The position numbers and the translations under genes are program-made. From positions 45,412 to 109,411 of the forward strand of contig JAPLQY010000114.1 in NCBI GenBank assembly GCA_026399475.1: a stretch of DNA of 64,000 nucleotides. The letters are read 5' to 3'. Below, one piece after another: positions 1 to 15,776 of the stretch (position 1 is the stretch's first letter; every line of letters starts with the position of its first letter). This DNA is from Rhodocyclales bacterium (GTDB taxonomy: Bacteria > Pseudomonadota > Gammaproteobacteria > Burkholderiales > Rhodocyclaceae). A model generated the notes under the pieces. That model made no database searches, had not been told where the DNA came from, and saw only the letters and a program-made list of their open reading frames with translations.

Positions 1-8
1 TAGCCAAT

Positions 9-35
9 AGTCGGCGCTGGCGGGACGGTGCTGCG
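9..35 (+). repeat. Interspersed repeat copy, upstream of mfd
   Basis: Contains AGTCGGCGCTGGCGG followed by GACGG and TGCTGCG. It matches the repeat family seen at 7545, 23308, 29551 and 47648. It starts next to TAG triplets (1-3, 8-10) that could be the stop codon of a gene beyond the window edge, and it fills the place where a -35 element for mfd would lie. Confidence 0.6.
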
Positions 36-41
36 TATAAT
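36..41 (+). promoter_or_regulatory. Putative -10 element for mfd
   Basis: A perfect TATAAT lies 27 bases before the mfd ATG. No recognisable -35 hexamer sits 16-18 bases upstream, because that stretch is occupied by the GC-rich repeat at 9-35. Promoter activity is inferred from the -10 match alone. Confidence 0.4.
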
Positions 42-68
42 TCGCGGCCAACCCGCAACTCGCATTCC

Positions 69-3488
<3,420 letters not shown>

Positions 3489-3497
3489 CCGGCCGCT

Positions 3498-3520
3498 GTT
3501 GGTCATATAAGATGACTAAC
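3498..3520 (+). promoter_or_regulatory. Putative operator/promoter of the toxin-antitoxin operon
   Basis: Imperfect inverted repeat GTTGGTCAT / ATGACTAAC (8 of 9 positions pair) around the 5-nt centre ATAAG. A TATAAG -10-like hexamer lies at its centre. It is 24 bases before the antitoxin ATG, the usual place for an autoregulatory antitoxin operator. Confidence 0.5.
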
Positions 3521-3544
3521 TAAAATCTCTTGAAGGAGCCTGCC

Positions 3545-3775
3545 ATGCAGCAGTTCAACATTGCCGAAGCCAAGGCCCATCTGTCGGAACTGGTTCAAAA
3601 AGCCATGATGGGCGAGGAGATCGTCATCGCCCGCGACAACAAGCCACTGGCGATGCTGGTGCCCATCAAGCGCCCCCGGAAAAAGCGCACGCCGGGATCG
3701 GGCAAGGGGCAAATCCTGTTCATGGCCGAAAACTTCGACGCAATCCCGCAAGGCTTCGAGGATTACATCGGGTGA
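3545..3775 (+). CDS. Type II antitoxin, Phd/YefM-like
   Basis: 76 residues. The N-terminal motif FNIAEAKAHLSELVQKA and the segment ending RDNKPLAMLVP are typical of the Phd/YefM (VapB-like) DNA-binding fold. The basic stretch KRPRKKR is followed by a C-terminal toxin-binding tail. The ATG at 3545 is preferred over an upstream TTG because AAGGAG (3533-3538) lies at good spacing. The stop overlaps the toxin start by 4 nt (GTGA). It probably neutralises the adjacent PIN toxin and autorepresses through the palindrome at 3498-3520. Family assignment is from motifs; the partner is clear from context. Confidence 0.88.
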   Translation: MQQFNIAEAKAHLSELVQKAMMGEEIVIARDNKPLAMLVPIKRPRKKRTPGSGKGQILFMAENFDAIPQGFEDYIG

Positions 3776-4158
3776 TCGCACTGCTCGACACAAATGCCTT
3801 CCTGCGCTGGGTAGAGGGCGACGACAAGCTTTCTGCCAAGGCGAAATCCTGCATTGCCAACCCGGACAACGAGATTCTTGTCAGCGTGGTCGTCGCCTGG
3901 GAACTGGCGATCAAGTCCGGCCAAGGCGGCATCAAGCTGGCGCAGCCGGTGGGGCGTTATGTGGCGAGCCATATCGAGGCGAATGGCTTTCGTCTGCTCG
4001 GCATTGAACTCGACGACGTCGCCGCCATCGAAACGCTGCCCCTGCATCACCGCGACCCTTTCGACCGCCTGCTGGTAGCACAGGCAAAGAACCGCAAGCT
4101 GCCCGTGGTCAGTTCCGACCGGGCGTTTTCCGACTACGGCATCAAACGCATCTGGTAA
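3772..4158 (+). CDS. PIN-domain toxin (VapC-like ribonuclease)
   Basis: 128 residues, typical for a single PIN domain. The acidic metal-binding set is visible: LLDTNAFL near residue 6, VAWELAIKS with E near 44, HRDPFDRLL with D near 95, and SSDRAF near 114. PIN toxins are Mg-dependent RNases. Translation starts at GTG overlapping the antitoxin stop (GTGA), so the pair is translationally coupled. The gene ends 5 nt before the DAHP synthase ATG. It is most like the small PIN family with a WELAIK motif; the RNA target cannot be read from sequence. Confidence 0.9.
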   Translation: MIALLDTNAFLRWVEGDDKLSAKAKSCIANPDNEILVSVVVAWELAIKSGQGGIKLAQPVGRYVASHIEANGFRLLGIELDDVAAIETLPLHHRDPFDRLLVAQAKNRKLPVVSSDRAFSDYGIKRIW

Positions 4159-4163
4159 CCACC

Positions 4164-5246
4164 ATGCAACAAACTGAAAACCTCAATATCGAAGCCTTCG
4201 AACCGATGCCGACGCCGGAGGAGATCCATGCCCGCGTGCCCTTGTCGGAAGCCGCCGCAGAGTCGGTGCTGGCGGGACGGCGCACCCTGGAACGCATTCT
4301 CGACGGCACCGATCCGCGCATTTTCGTGGTGGTCGGGCCCTGCTCGATCCACGACCCCGTCGCCGGACTCGATTACGCGCGGCGCCTGAAGAAGCTGGCG
4401 GACGAAGTGGCCGGCACCATGGTGCTGGTGATGCGCGTGTATTTCGAGAAGCCGCGCACCGCGACGGGCTGGAAGGGCTACATCAACGATCCGCGCATGG
4501 ACGATTCTTTCCACATCGAGGAAGGCATGCAGAAGGCGCGCGAATTCCTTCTGGCCGTAAATGAGATCGGGCTGCCGGCGGGTACCGAAGCGCTGGACCC
4601 GATCGCCCCGCAATACCTGGGCGATCTGATCGCCTGGGCGGCGATCGGTGCGCGCACATCCGAATCGCAAACCCATCGCGAAATGTCATCCGGCCTCTCT
4701 GCCCCGGTGGGCTTCAAGAATGGTACCGACGGCTCGCTGGACGCCGCGGTCAACGCGATCATTTCCGCGTCCAGCCCGCACAGCTTCCTCGGCATCAACA
4801 TGCAGGGCCGCTCCAGCGTGGTACGCACCGCCGGCAACCGCTATGGCCACCTGGTGCTGCGCGGCGGCGGCGGGCGACCGAACTACGACACGGTCAGCGT
4901 CGCGCTGGCCGAAACCGCCCTGGCAAAGGCCGGCCTGCCGCACAACATCGTGGTCGATTGCTCCCATGCCAACAGCTACAAGAAGCCGGAACTGCAACCG
5001 CTCGTCATGCAGGACTGCGTGAACCAGATTCGCGCGCAGCGCAGTTCGGGCCATCGTTCGATCGTCGGCCTCATGATCGAAAGCTTCATCGAGGCGGGCA
5101 ATCAGCTGATCCCCGAGGACCTGTCGCAGCTGAAGTACGGCTGCTCGGTCACCGATGCCTGTGTCGACTGGCCGACCACCGAAAAAATGATTTGCGACGC
5201 CGATGCCGCGCTGCGCGGCACGCTCGCCAATTCCAATCCCGCCTGA
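4164..5246 (+). CDS. aroG: 3-deoxy-7-phosphoheptulonate (DAHP) synthase, class I
   Basis: 360 residues, the normal length of AroF/G/H-type enzymes. It condenses phosphoenolpyruvate and erythrose-4-phosphate, the first step of the shikimate pathway. The metal-binding motif GPCSIHD is at residues 58-64. The PEP-binding block MRVYFEKPRT, the GFKNGTDGS segment and the DCSHAN motif are all present. The isozyme (Phe-, Tyr- or Trp-sensitive) cannot be decided, so the symbol is tentative. It starts 5 nt after the toxin stop and has no strong Shine-Dalgarno. Bases 4260-4283, encoding ESVLAGRR, match the interspersed repeat at 22 of 24 positions. Confidence 0.95.
   Translation: MQQTENLNIEAFEPMPTPEEIHARVPLSEAAAESVLAGRRTLERILDGTDPRIFVVVGPCSIHDPVAGLDYARRLKKLADEVAGTMVLVMRVYFEKPRTATGWKGYINDPRMDDSFHIEEGMQKAREFLLAVNEIGLPAGTEALDPIAPQYLGDLIAWAAIGARTSESQTHREMSSGLSAPVGFKNGTDGSLDAAVNAIISASSPHSFLGINMQGRSSVVRTAGNRYGHLVLRGGGGRPNYDTVSVALAETALAKAGLPHNIVVDCSHANSYKKPELQPLVMQDCVNQIRAQRSSGHRSIVGLMIESFIEAGNQLIPEDLSQLKYGCSVTDACVDWPTTEKMICDADAALRGTLANSNPA
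4260..4283 (+). repeat. Repeat-like sequence inside aroG
   Basis: GAGTCGGTGCTGGCGGG then ACGGCGC, 22 of 24 identical to the hpt copy and in the same reading frame (E-S-x-L-A-x-R-R). The peptide fits the expected family length, so this could be coincidence or conversion rather than insertion. Confidence 0.35.
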
Positions 5247-5254
5247 GAGTCCCC

Positions 5255-6493
5255 ATGAGTCTGATTCAAGCTTTCCGTGGGCTGCGACCCGCCGCCGGCC
5301 AGGCCGGCGCCATTGCCGCGCCGCCCTATGACGTGCTGTCCAGCGACGAAGCCCGCCTGCGCGCGGCGGATAAGCCATGGTCTTTCCTGCACATCTCCAA
5401 ACCGGAAATCGATCTGCCGCGCGAAGTCGATCCCTACGCCCCGGCGGTGTATGCGAAGGCATCGGAAAATCTGGCGAAGATGCTCGCCGCCGGAGTGTTG
5501 CTCAGAGACGACGCGCCCTGCTACTACGCCTATCGCCTGACCATGCCCGGCAAGCGTGGCGACCACGTGCAGACCGGTCTGGTGGCCGCCGCGAACGTTG
5601 CCGATTACGACAGCAACCGCATCCGCAAGCACGAATTCACGCGGCCCGACAAGGAAGACGACCGCGTGCGGCAGATCGAGGCGCTCAACGCGCAGACCGG
5701 CCCGGTGCTGCTAGCCTATCCCGCGTCAGCCACGGCGGATGCCCTGATCGATGCCATCGCCCAGGGCACTCCGGCCGCCGACGTCACCGCCGACGATGGC
5801 ATCCGCCACCAGATCTGGGTATTGCAGGATGCCGCGAAGATCGCCGCGATCACCCAAACCTTCGATGCCATGACTGCGCTGTACATCGCCGACGGCCATC
5901 ACCGCTCGGCCGCCGCCTCGCGCGTCGCCGCGGCTCGCCATCAGCAGGGGCGGCAGTCGTCGGCCGACTCCTTCCTGTCGGTGATCTTCCCGCATCATCA
6001 AATGAAGATCCTCGACTACAACCGCGTGGTCAAGGATTTGCACGGCCTTGACGAGTCGGCGTTGGTGACACGCCTCGCCGCCGCCTTCACGGTCGAGGAC
6101 AGCACGCAACGCGTGCGTCCGGCCCGTCCCGGCGAGTTCGGCATGTATCTGGCCGGGCGCTGGCGCAAGCTCGCCATCAAGCCCGAACTGATTCCCGACG
6201 ATCCGGTGGAGAGCCTCGACGTCTCGCTGCTGTCGAATCACCTGCTGGGCCCGCTGCTGGGCATCGCCGACCTGCGCCGCGACAAGCGCATCGATTTCGT
6301 CGGCGGCATCCGCGGTCTGGGCGAACTGGAAAAGCGCGTCGATTCGGGCGAGATGGCGGTGGCATTCGCGCTGCATCCGACGCGCATGGATCAACTCATG
6401 GCCGTGGCCGACAGCAACAACGTGATGCCGCCGAAGTCGACCTGGTTCGAACCCAAGCTGGCCGATGGCCTCGTCTCCCACGTGCTCGACTAA
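5255..6493 (+). CDS. DUF1015 family protein
   Basis: 412 residues of the DUF1015 (COG4198) family, whose biochemical role is not established. The family hallmarks are visible: the N-terminal FRGLRP segment, APPYDVLSSDEA, and the central IADGHHRSAAASRVA motif with its conserved histidines. The frame is open further upstream, but the ATG at 5255 is chosen because it gives the canonical family N-terminus (MSLIQAFRGLRP) 8 nt after the DAHP synthase stop. It is probably co-transcribed with aroG. Transcription should end at the perfect hairpin at 6560-6589. Confidence 0.88.
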   Translation: MSLIQAFRGLRPAAGQAGAIAAPPYDVLSSDEARLRAADKPWSFLHISKPEIDLPREVDPYAPAVYAKASENLAKMLAAGVLLRDDAPCYYAYRLTMPGKRGDHVQTGLVAAANVADYDSNRIRKHEFTRPDKEDDRVRQIEALNAQTGPVLLAYPASATADALIDAIAQGTPAADVTADDGIRHQIWVLQDAAKIAAITQTFDAMTALYIADGHHRSAAASRVAAARHQQGRQSSADSFLSVIFPHHQMKILDYNRVVKDLHGLDESALVTRLAAAFTVEDSTQRVRPARPGEFGMYLAGRWRKLAIKPELIPDDPVESLDVSLLSNHLLGPLLGIADLRRDKRIDFVGGIRGLGELEKRVDSGEMAVAFALHPTRMDQLMAVADSNNVMPPKSTWFEPKLADGLVSHVLD

Positions 6494-6522
6494 GTCGCTG
6501 CCTGACGCAGGCATCCCACCCG

Positions 6523-6560
6523 GGGATACCGTCCTCGGCGGGAACGCCTCGGACATAACA
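6523..6560 (+). repeat. Palindromic repeat copy, GGGATACCGTC...GACATAACA
   Basis: The flanks GGGATACCGTC and GACATAACA enclose an imperfect dyad (GTCC..GGCG / CGCC..GGAC). The same flanks enclose a perfect dyad inside ligA at 9863-9898. The element directly abuts the terminator hairpin. Confidence 0.5.
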
Positions 6561-6589
6561 AAAAGGGCAACCCGCGGGTTGCCCTTTTT
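6560..6589. terminator. Bidirectional rho-independent terminator
   Basis: Perfect 30-nt palindrome: AAAAAGGGCAACCCG and its exact complement, giving an A-tract/T-tract flanked stem GGGCAACCC/GGGTTGCCC. It sits between the convergent DUF1015 (+) and HU (-) genes and can serve both. Confidence 0.93.
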
Positions 6590-6605
6590 ACTGAAGCGCG
6601 CTTGC

Positions 6606-6971
6606 TTACTTCTTCTTGGCGGCGGGCTTCTTGGCGGCAGGCTTCTTGGCAGCAGCCGGCTTCTTCGCTGCGGCGGGCTTCTTGGCCAGCGGCTTCTTGC
6701 CGGCAACAGCGGCCTTCAGGCCAGCACCTGCGGAAAACTTTGGTACCGCCTTGGCGGCAATCTTCAGCACGGCTCCCGTCTTCGGATTCTTGCCGGTGCG
6801 TGCGGCGCGGTTAACGGACTTGAACGTGCCAAATCCAATCAGGGCAACCGGATTGCCTTTGGAAATTACTGCGGTGATAACTTCGGTCAGTGCATCGATG
6901 GCCTTGTTGACAGCTGCCTTGGAAAGCTCGGCACGCTCGGCCACTGCTTCAATCAGTTCGCTCTTGTTCAT
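6606..6971 (-). CDS. hupB: HU-family DNA-binding protein with histone-H1-like tail
   Basis: 121 residues. Residues 1-90 form a standard HU fold (MNKSELIEAVAE; VALIGFGTF; arm segment RTGKNPKTG). Residues 91-121 are a lysine/alanine/proline tail of repeated KKPAA units, like eukaryotic H1 and mycobacterial HupB. It bends and compacts DNA, and the tail should add non-specific binding or phase behaviour. The start at 6971 is chosen over an upstream codon for the canonical HU N-terminus and the AGGGGAA Shine-Dalgarno. It is a single gene reading into the terminator at 6560-6589. The symbol is tentative (HU alpha/beta not distinguished). Confidence 0.92.
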   Translation of the reverse strand: MNKSELIEAVAERAELSKAAVNKAIDALTEVITAVISKGNPVALIGFGTFKSVNRAARTGKNPKTGAVLKIAAKAVPKFSAGAGLKAAVAGKKPLAKKPAAAKKPAAAKKPAAKKPAAKKK

Positions 6972-7082
6972 CGAATTCCCCTTCGGTTTGAAAAAACGCA
7001 TTGTTCCACTAAATCTGCTTCAGTTGCAAGCCCTGCGCGAGAAACTTGTCGCGAAAACCCGGGCAAGTGCCGGCAGCGATCC

Positions 7083-7628
7083 TCACAAACCCCTCACCGC
7101 GTAGACCGCGGGCAGGTTGCGCCAGGCACCTTTGACATCCATGCCGAAACCGAAGACGTAGCGATTCGGCAGGTGCACCCCGACAAAATCGGCGGCGATC
7201 GGCTTGCTGCGGCCGAGATTCTTGTCGGCGAAGACGGCACTCAGCACTTCGCTCGCGCCCTGCTCCCGCAGGCGTTGGGCGATCGCGGCCAGCGTCACGC
7301 CTTCGTCGAGAATGTCGTCCACCACCAGCACGACGCGGCCCGCGACGTCGGACCGCGGCTCGACGATCCACGCCAGTTGTCCGCCCGTGGTGACGTCGCC
7401 GTAGCGCGTGACATGCAGATAGTCGAAATCCAGCGGGAAGTTCAACTGCGGCAGGAGCTGGCCGGTGAATACCACCGCGCCGCCCATCACCGCCAGCACC
7501 AGAGGGTTGGCATCGGCGAGGCGCGCCGTGATCTCGGCGGCGACGCGCCGTACCGCCAGCGCCGACTCTTCGGCCGAGCAGACCAGATCGGCCTCTTGAA
7601 AAACCTTCATGGCCTCCTGCGGATTCAC
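7083..7628 (-). CDS. hpt: Hypoxanthine-guanine phosphoribosyltransferase
   Basis: 181 residues. It salvages hypoxanthine/guanine with PRPP to IMP/GMP. The PRPP-binding loop is [15 protein letters not shown], and the purine-binding C-terminal region ([16 protein letters not shown]) is present. The GTG start at 7628 overlaps the galU stop by 4 nt (GTGA) and gives the usual family N-terminus. An alternative ATG at 7610 has AGGAGG just 2 nt upstream, too close to be ideal. Codons 20-28 (EESALAVRR) are encoded by a stretch identical over 27 bases to the repeat after echA at 47648. Confidence 0.93.
   Translation of the reverse strand: MNPQEAMKVFQEADLVCSAEESALAVRRVAAEITARLADANPLVLAVMGGAVVFTGQLLPQLNFPLDFDYLHVTRYGDVTTGGQLAWIVEPRSDVAGRVVLVVDDILDEGVTLAAIAQRLREQGASEVLSAVFADKNLGRSKPIAADFVGVHLPNRYVFGFGMDVKGAWRNLPAVYAVRGL
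7545..7571 (-). repeat. Interspersed repeat copy inside hpt
   Basis: Minus strand reads GAAGAGTCGGCGCTGGC, then GGTACGGCGC. All 27 bases are identical to 47648-47674. It encodes the in-frame peptide E-E-S-A-L-A-V-R-R in hpt without changing the expected protein length. Confidence 0.7.
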
Positions 7629-8487
7629 TTCATCGCCTTGAGCAGGGCGGCAAAGTCCTTGCCGACTTCCGGGTGGCGCAGACCGAAAGCGACGGTCGCC
7701 GCGAGGTAGCCCAGCTTGGAGCCGCAGTCGTAGCGCGTGCCCTTGTAGCGATAGGCCAGCACCTGCTCGTCGGCCAGCAGCGCGGCAATGCCGTCGGTGA
7801 GCTGGATCTCCCCGCCGGTGCCCTTGCCGATGTGCGCCAGGTGATGAAAGATGCGCGGCGTCAATATGTAGCGACCGACCACGGCCAGCGTCGAAGGCGC
7901 CTCTTCCGGCTTGGGCTTTTCGACGATGCGCAGGATCTGCTCCAGCGATTCGGTCATCGGCTTGCTGTCGACGATGCCGTAGCTCTTGGTATCGGCGCGC
8001 GGCACTTGCTGCACACCGATCACCGAGCTGCAGTAGGCGTCATACACATCCGCCATCTGCTTCATGACCGGCGGCTCACCGTCGAGCAGGTCGTCGGCCA
8101 GGATCACAGCGAAGGGCTCGTCGCCCACAGCCGGCTGGGCGCAGAGCACCGCATGGCCCAGGCCCAGCGCCTCGGGCTGGCGGATGTAGATGCAGTTGAT
8201 GTTCTTCGGGATCATGTTGCGCACGAATTCCAGCAGTTCGGTCTTGCCGCGGTGCTCGAGTTCGCTTTCCAGTTCGTAGGCCTTGTCGAAGTGATCCTCG
8301 ATGGCACGCTTGGAACGGCCGGTGACGAAGATCATGTCGGTGATGCCCGCGGCGACGGCCTCCTCCACCGCGTACTGGATCAGCGGCTTGTCCACGATGG
8401 GCATCATTTCCTTGGGGCTGGCCTTGGTCGCCGGCAGGAAGCGGGTGCCGAGGCCGGCGACGGGAAATACGGCTTTGGTGACTTTTT

Positions 8488-8491
<4 letters not shown>
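7625..8491 (-). CDS. galU: UTP-glucose-1-phosphate uridylyltransferase
   Basis: 288 residues. It forms UDP-glucose from UTP and glucose-1-phosphate, feeding envelope polysaccharide synthesis. The nucleotidyltransferase signature [18 protein letters not shown] lies near residues 13-30. The sugar-binding [12 protein letters not shown] and [14 protein letters not shown] segments near the C-terminus are intact. Both ends overlap neighbours by 4 nt (ATGA with the ORF6N gene upstream, GTGA with hpt downstream), so it sits in a translationally coupled chain. Confidence 0.96.
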
Positions 8492-12277
<3,786 letters not shown>

Positions 12278-12279
12278 GT

Positions 12280-15200
12280 TCAAGCCACCTTCTGATCGTC
12301 GGCGAGGCGCAACGCCTCTTCGATGTCGACTTCCACCACGCGCGACACGCCCTGTTCCTGCATGGTCACTCCGATCAGCTGCTGGGCCATTTCCATGGCG
12401 ATCTTGTTGTGCGAAATGAAGACGAACTGGGTTTGCACCGACATGCGTTTGACCATGTCGCAAAAACGCACCGTATTCGAATCGTCCAGTGGTGCATCGA
12501 CTTCGTCGAGCATGCAGAATGGCGCCGGATTCAACTGGAACAGCGCGAACACGAGGGCAATTGCGGTCAGCGCTTTTTCACCGCCGGAGAGCAAATGGAT
12601 CGTGGTGTTCTTCTTGCCCGGCGGCTGCGCCATGATCTGGATGCCGGCATCGAGAATCTCGTCGCCGGTCAAGATCAGCCGCGCTTCGCCGCCGCCGAAC
12701 AGTTGCGGAAACAGCGTGCCGAAATGCGTGTTGACCGAGTTGTAGGTCTCCTGCAACTGCTCGCGCGTTTCGCGGTCGATGCGGCGGATGGCGTCTTCCA
12801 GCGTGCCGATCGCCTCGGCCAGGTCGATCGATTGCGCATCGAGATAGCCCTTGCGCTCGGAGGCCGTGGCCAGCTCTTCCAGCGCCGCGAGATTGACCGG
12901 ACCGAGCGTCTCGATTTCGGCCGTGAGCCGCGCAATGTCGCCTTGCAGGACATTGTCCTTGAGCCGATCGGCGCCGCCGGCGGCCAGTTCCTCGGCGAAG
13001 GGCGCTTCATCTTCCTCGCTGACGACATGTACTTCGGCCAGCCGTTCGCGGAATTGATCTTCGTTGATCTGGGCGGCCTGTGCCTTGAGCCTGAGGTCGT
13101 TGATCTTGTCGCGCAAGGGAACGATGCCCTGCTCCAGCTTCATGCGCTGCTCGTCGAGGCTGCGCAGCTCGCCGGCGGCCGTTTCGAGCACATTGCGCCG
13201 TTCCGCCAGCGCCGACTCCTTGCCCTGCTTCGCGTCCAGCGCGGTGTGCAACTGTTCCTGCAACACCGTATCGCTGATGCCGGCCACTTCGGTGCGCGCG
13301 GCGCGGGTCTCGCCCTCGACGCGTTGCAACTGGCTGGTCGCCGTCGCCGCGGCGCGGGCGTTGTCCTCGAGCTTCGACAGGCACTCGCGCTCGGAGAAGC
13401 CTGCCTCCTGGGCTTCGCGCCCGAGCTGGATTTCGAGCGCCCTGGCTTCGCGCAGGGCCGCATCCTTCAGACGATGGATTTCGAGCGCCTGTTCGAGGCG
13501 TTCGCGCACTTCGCCGAGGCGCTCGCGCTGCAATTCGCCTTCGGTCTCGGCGCGCTCGCGACGAGCCTGTTCGGTTTCGTCCTGGCGCTGCAGCTCGGCC
13601 AGATCGCGATCGATCTGCGCCGAGCGTTCCTCGAAGCGGGCCTGCGCCTGGGTGAGCTTCAGTGCCTCGACCTGCGCCGCATGAAATGCCTGCTGCGCCT
13701 CCTGCATCGTGCGCCGCCCGGCGCTGAGCTGGGCCTGGCTGTCCGCCAGGTGCTGCTCGGCCACGCGCTGCACTTCGCGCGCCGCGTCTTCCGCCGCGGC
13801 GCGCGCCGTCAGCAGGCCGGCGAGCTCGTCGATCTCGCGCTGGCGTTCGATGACGCCGTGGGTTTTCGCATCCGGCACATACAACGTGAGGTCGGCGGGG
13901 GTCAGCAGATGACCGGCACGGGAGACGCGCTGTCCGCTGGCCAGCGGCAATTCGGTCGCCAGATCGTCGGCAACGGAGACGCCGGCAAGCCATTCATCGA
14001 GCACGCCCGACCAGCGCGGATCGTCGCAGCGCAGGCGGTCAGCGCCGAGAAGCGCTCGCGCAGTACGGCTTCGACCGCGGTTTCCCAGCCGGCCTCGACC
14101 TGGATCGCCTGCCACAGAGGCTTGGCATCGGCCAGATGGCGCGCCTTGAGCCAGTCGCCGATCTCGCCGCTTTGCGCCACGCGCGCCTGCAAATGCGCCA
14201 GCGCATCATGGCGGGCGCGGGTTTCGGTCAGGCTGCGATGCGCAGCCTGCAGGGCTTCGCGCGCCGTGCGCAGCTGCGCCTCGGCCGCAGGTATGGCGCC
14301 TTGCAGCGCCGCCAAACGTTCCTGCGCCAGTGCCAGCGCTTCTTCGGCACGCCGCTCGTTTTCCTGCGATGCGGCGAGCAATGCCGGATCGGGTGCGCCG
14401 AGCGCCTGCCGGTCCTGCTCCAATCGGCTGCGGCGCTGCGCCAGGTTTTCCAGTGCGCGCTGGGCGTGCCCCTTGTCGGCCTCGGCCAGGCGCAATGCCT
14501 GCTCCGCCTCGCTCAAGCTCCGGCGCGCCTCGGTGACGTCGCTGCCGGCGGCCTGCACGGCATCCTCGGCATCGGGCAGCCGCGCGGCGGCTTCCTCATG
14601 GCGGGCGGTGGCGGTGGCGGACCGGGTGCGCGAATTTTCCAGCAGCAGGTTCCAGCGCGCTTCGTCCTCCGCCAACTGGCTTTGCTGCGCCTGCCAGTGG
14701 GCTTGCTCGGCGTCCAACTGGGCCAGGCGCGCTTCCAGCCGCGAGCGCGAATCGCGCAAATGGCCGATTTCGGATTCGAGGCGACTGACTTCGGTGTTGG
14801 CCGCGAACATCTCGGCCTGCGCCGCATGCAAGGCGTCCGAGGCCGAATAATGGCTTTCGCGCGCATGTTCGACGCGCGCCTCGATCTCACGCAGCTGCGC
14901 AGTTTCGCCCTCGACGCGATTGACGGCTTCCTCCACCTGGCGCGCCAGGCGCTGGCTGTCGTGCTTGGCGTCGTTGCGCTTCTTCAGCCAGAGCAGGGTC
15001 TGCTTGTGCGACATCTGCTGCTGCAGGTCGCGATACTGCTGCGCCACCGCAGCCTGTCCCTGCAGGTGGTTGACCTGAACTTCCAGCTCGTTGCGGATGT
15101 CATCGACGCGGGCAATGTTCTCGCGTGCATCTTCGAGGCGGTGTTCGGTTTCCTTGCGGCGTTCCTTGTACTTCGTGACGCCGGCCGCTTCCTCGAGGAA

Positions 15201-15686
15201 GAAGCGCAACTCCTCGGGCTTGGCTTCGACGATGCGCGAGATCATGCCCTGGCCGATGATGGCGTAGGCGCGCGGCCCGAGGCCGGTGCCGAGGAACAGA
15301 TCGATCACGTCGCGGCGGCGCACGTGCAGATTGTTGATGTAGTAGCTCGAATTGCCTTCGCGATCGAGCAGGCGCTTGACCGTGATTTCGGTGTATTGGC
15401 TCCACTGCCCGGCGGCGCGGCCCTCGGCGTTGTCGAAAAACAGCTCGACGCTGGCGCGGCTGACTTCCTTGCGGTTGCCCGAGCCCTTGAAGATCACGTC
15501 CTGAATCGACTCGCCACGCAGCTCGGAGGCCTTGGATTCGCCCAGCACCCAGCGCACGGCGTCGATGATGTTCGACTTGCCGCAGCCGTTGGGGCCGACC
15601 ACGCCCGCCAGCTGGCCGGGAAATAGCACAGTAGTGGGCTCAACAAACGACTTGAAGCCCGAAAGTTTCAGCTTGTTTAGACGCAC
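12280..15686 (-). CDS. smc: Chromosome partition protein SMC (frameshifted)
   Basis: SMC ATPase that compacts and separates chromosomes with ScpA/ScpB. The N-terminal half (13902-15686 frame) has Walker A GPNGCGKSNIIDAVRW and a long coiled coil. The C-terminal half (12280-14115 frame) has the signature LLSGGEKALTAIAL and Walker B MLDEVDAPLDD. The frames switch near 14045, inside the hinge: ...VLRERF continues as LGADRLRCDDPRW if one base is restored. The combined product would be about 1135 residues, normal for SMC. The start is GTG at 15686 with canonical N-terminus MRLNKLKLSGFKSF. It is either a sequencing/assembly error or a genuine lesion; two intact halves argue for recent origin. Confidence 0.9.
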
Positions 15687-15738
15687 AAGGATTGAACCGG
15701 AAAGATGATGGCAAAGGTACAGTCTGAAGCCGCGCCAT

Positions 15739-15744
15739 TATAAT
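15739..15744 (+). promoter_or_regulatory. Putative -10 element for queF
   Basis: Perfect TATAAT 32 bases before the queF ATG. The hexamer 17 bases upstream is GGTACA, a weak -35. No preQ1 riboswitch-like structure was recognised in the short leader. Confidence 0.45.
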
Positions 15745-15776
15745 CTGTCCCGACACTCTTACCGCAGGCAAACAGC

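Noticed and set aside
15687..15776. preQ1 riboswitch before queF
   Set aside because: The leader after the -10 element is only about 25 nt, too short, and lacks the aptamer's conserved pattern.
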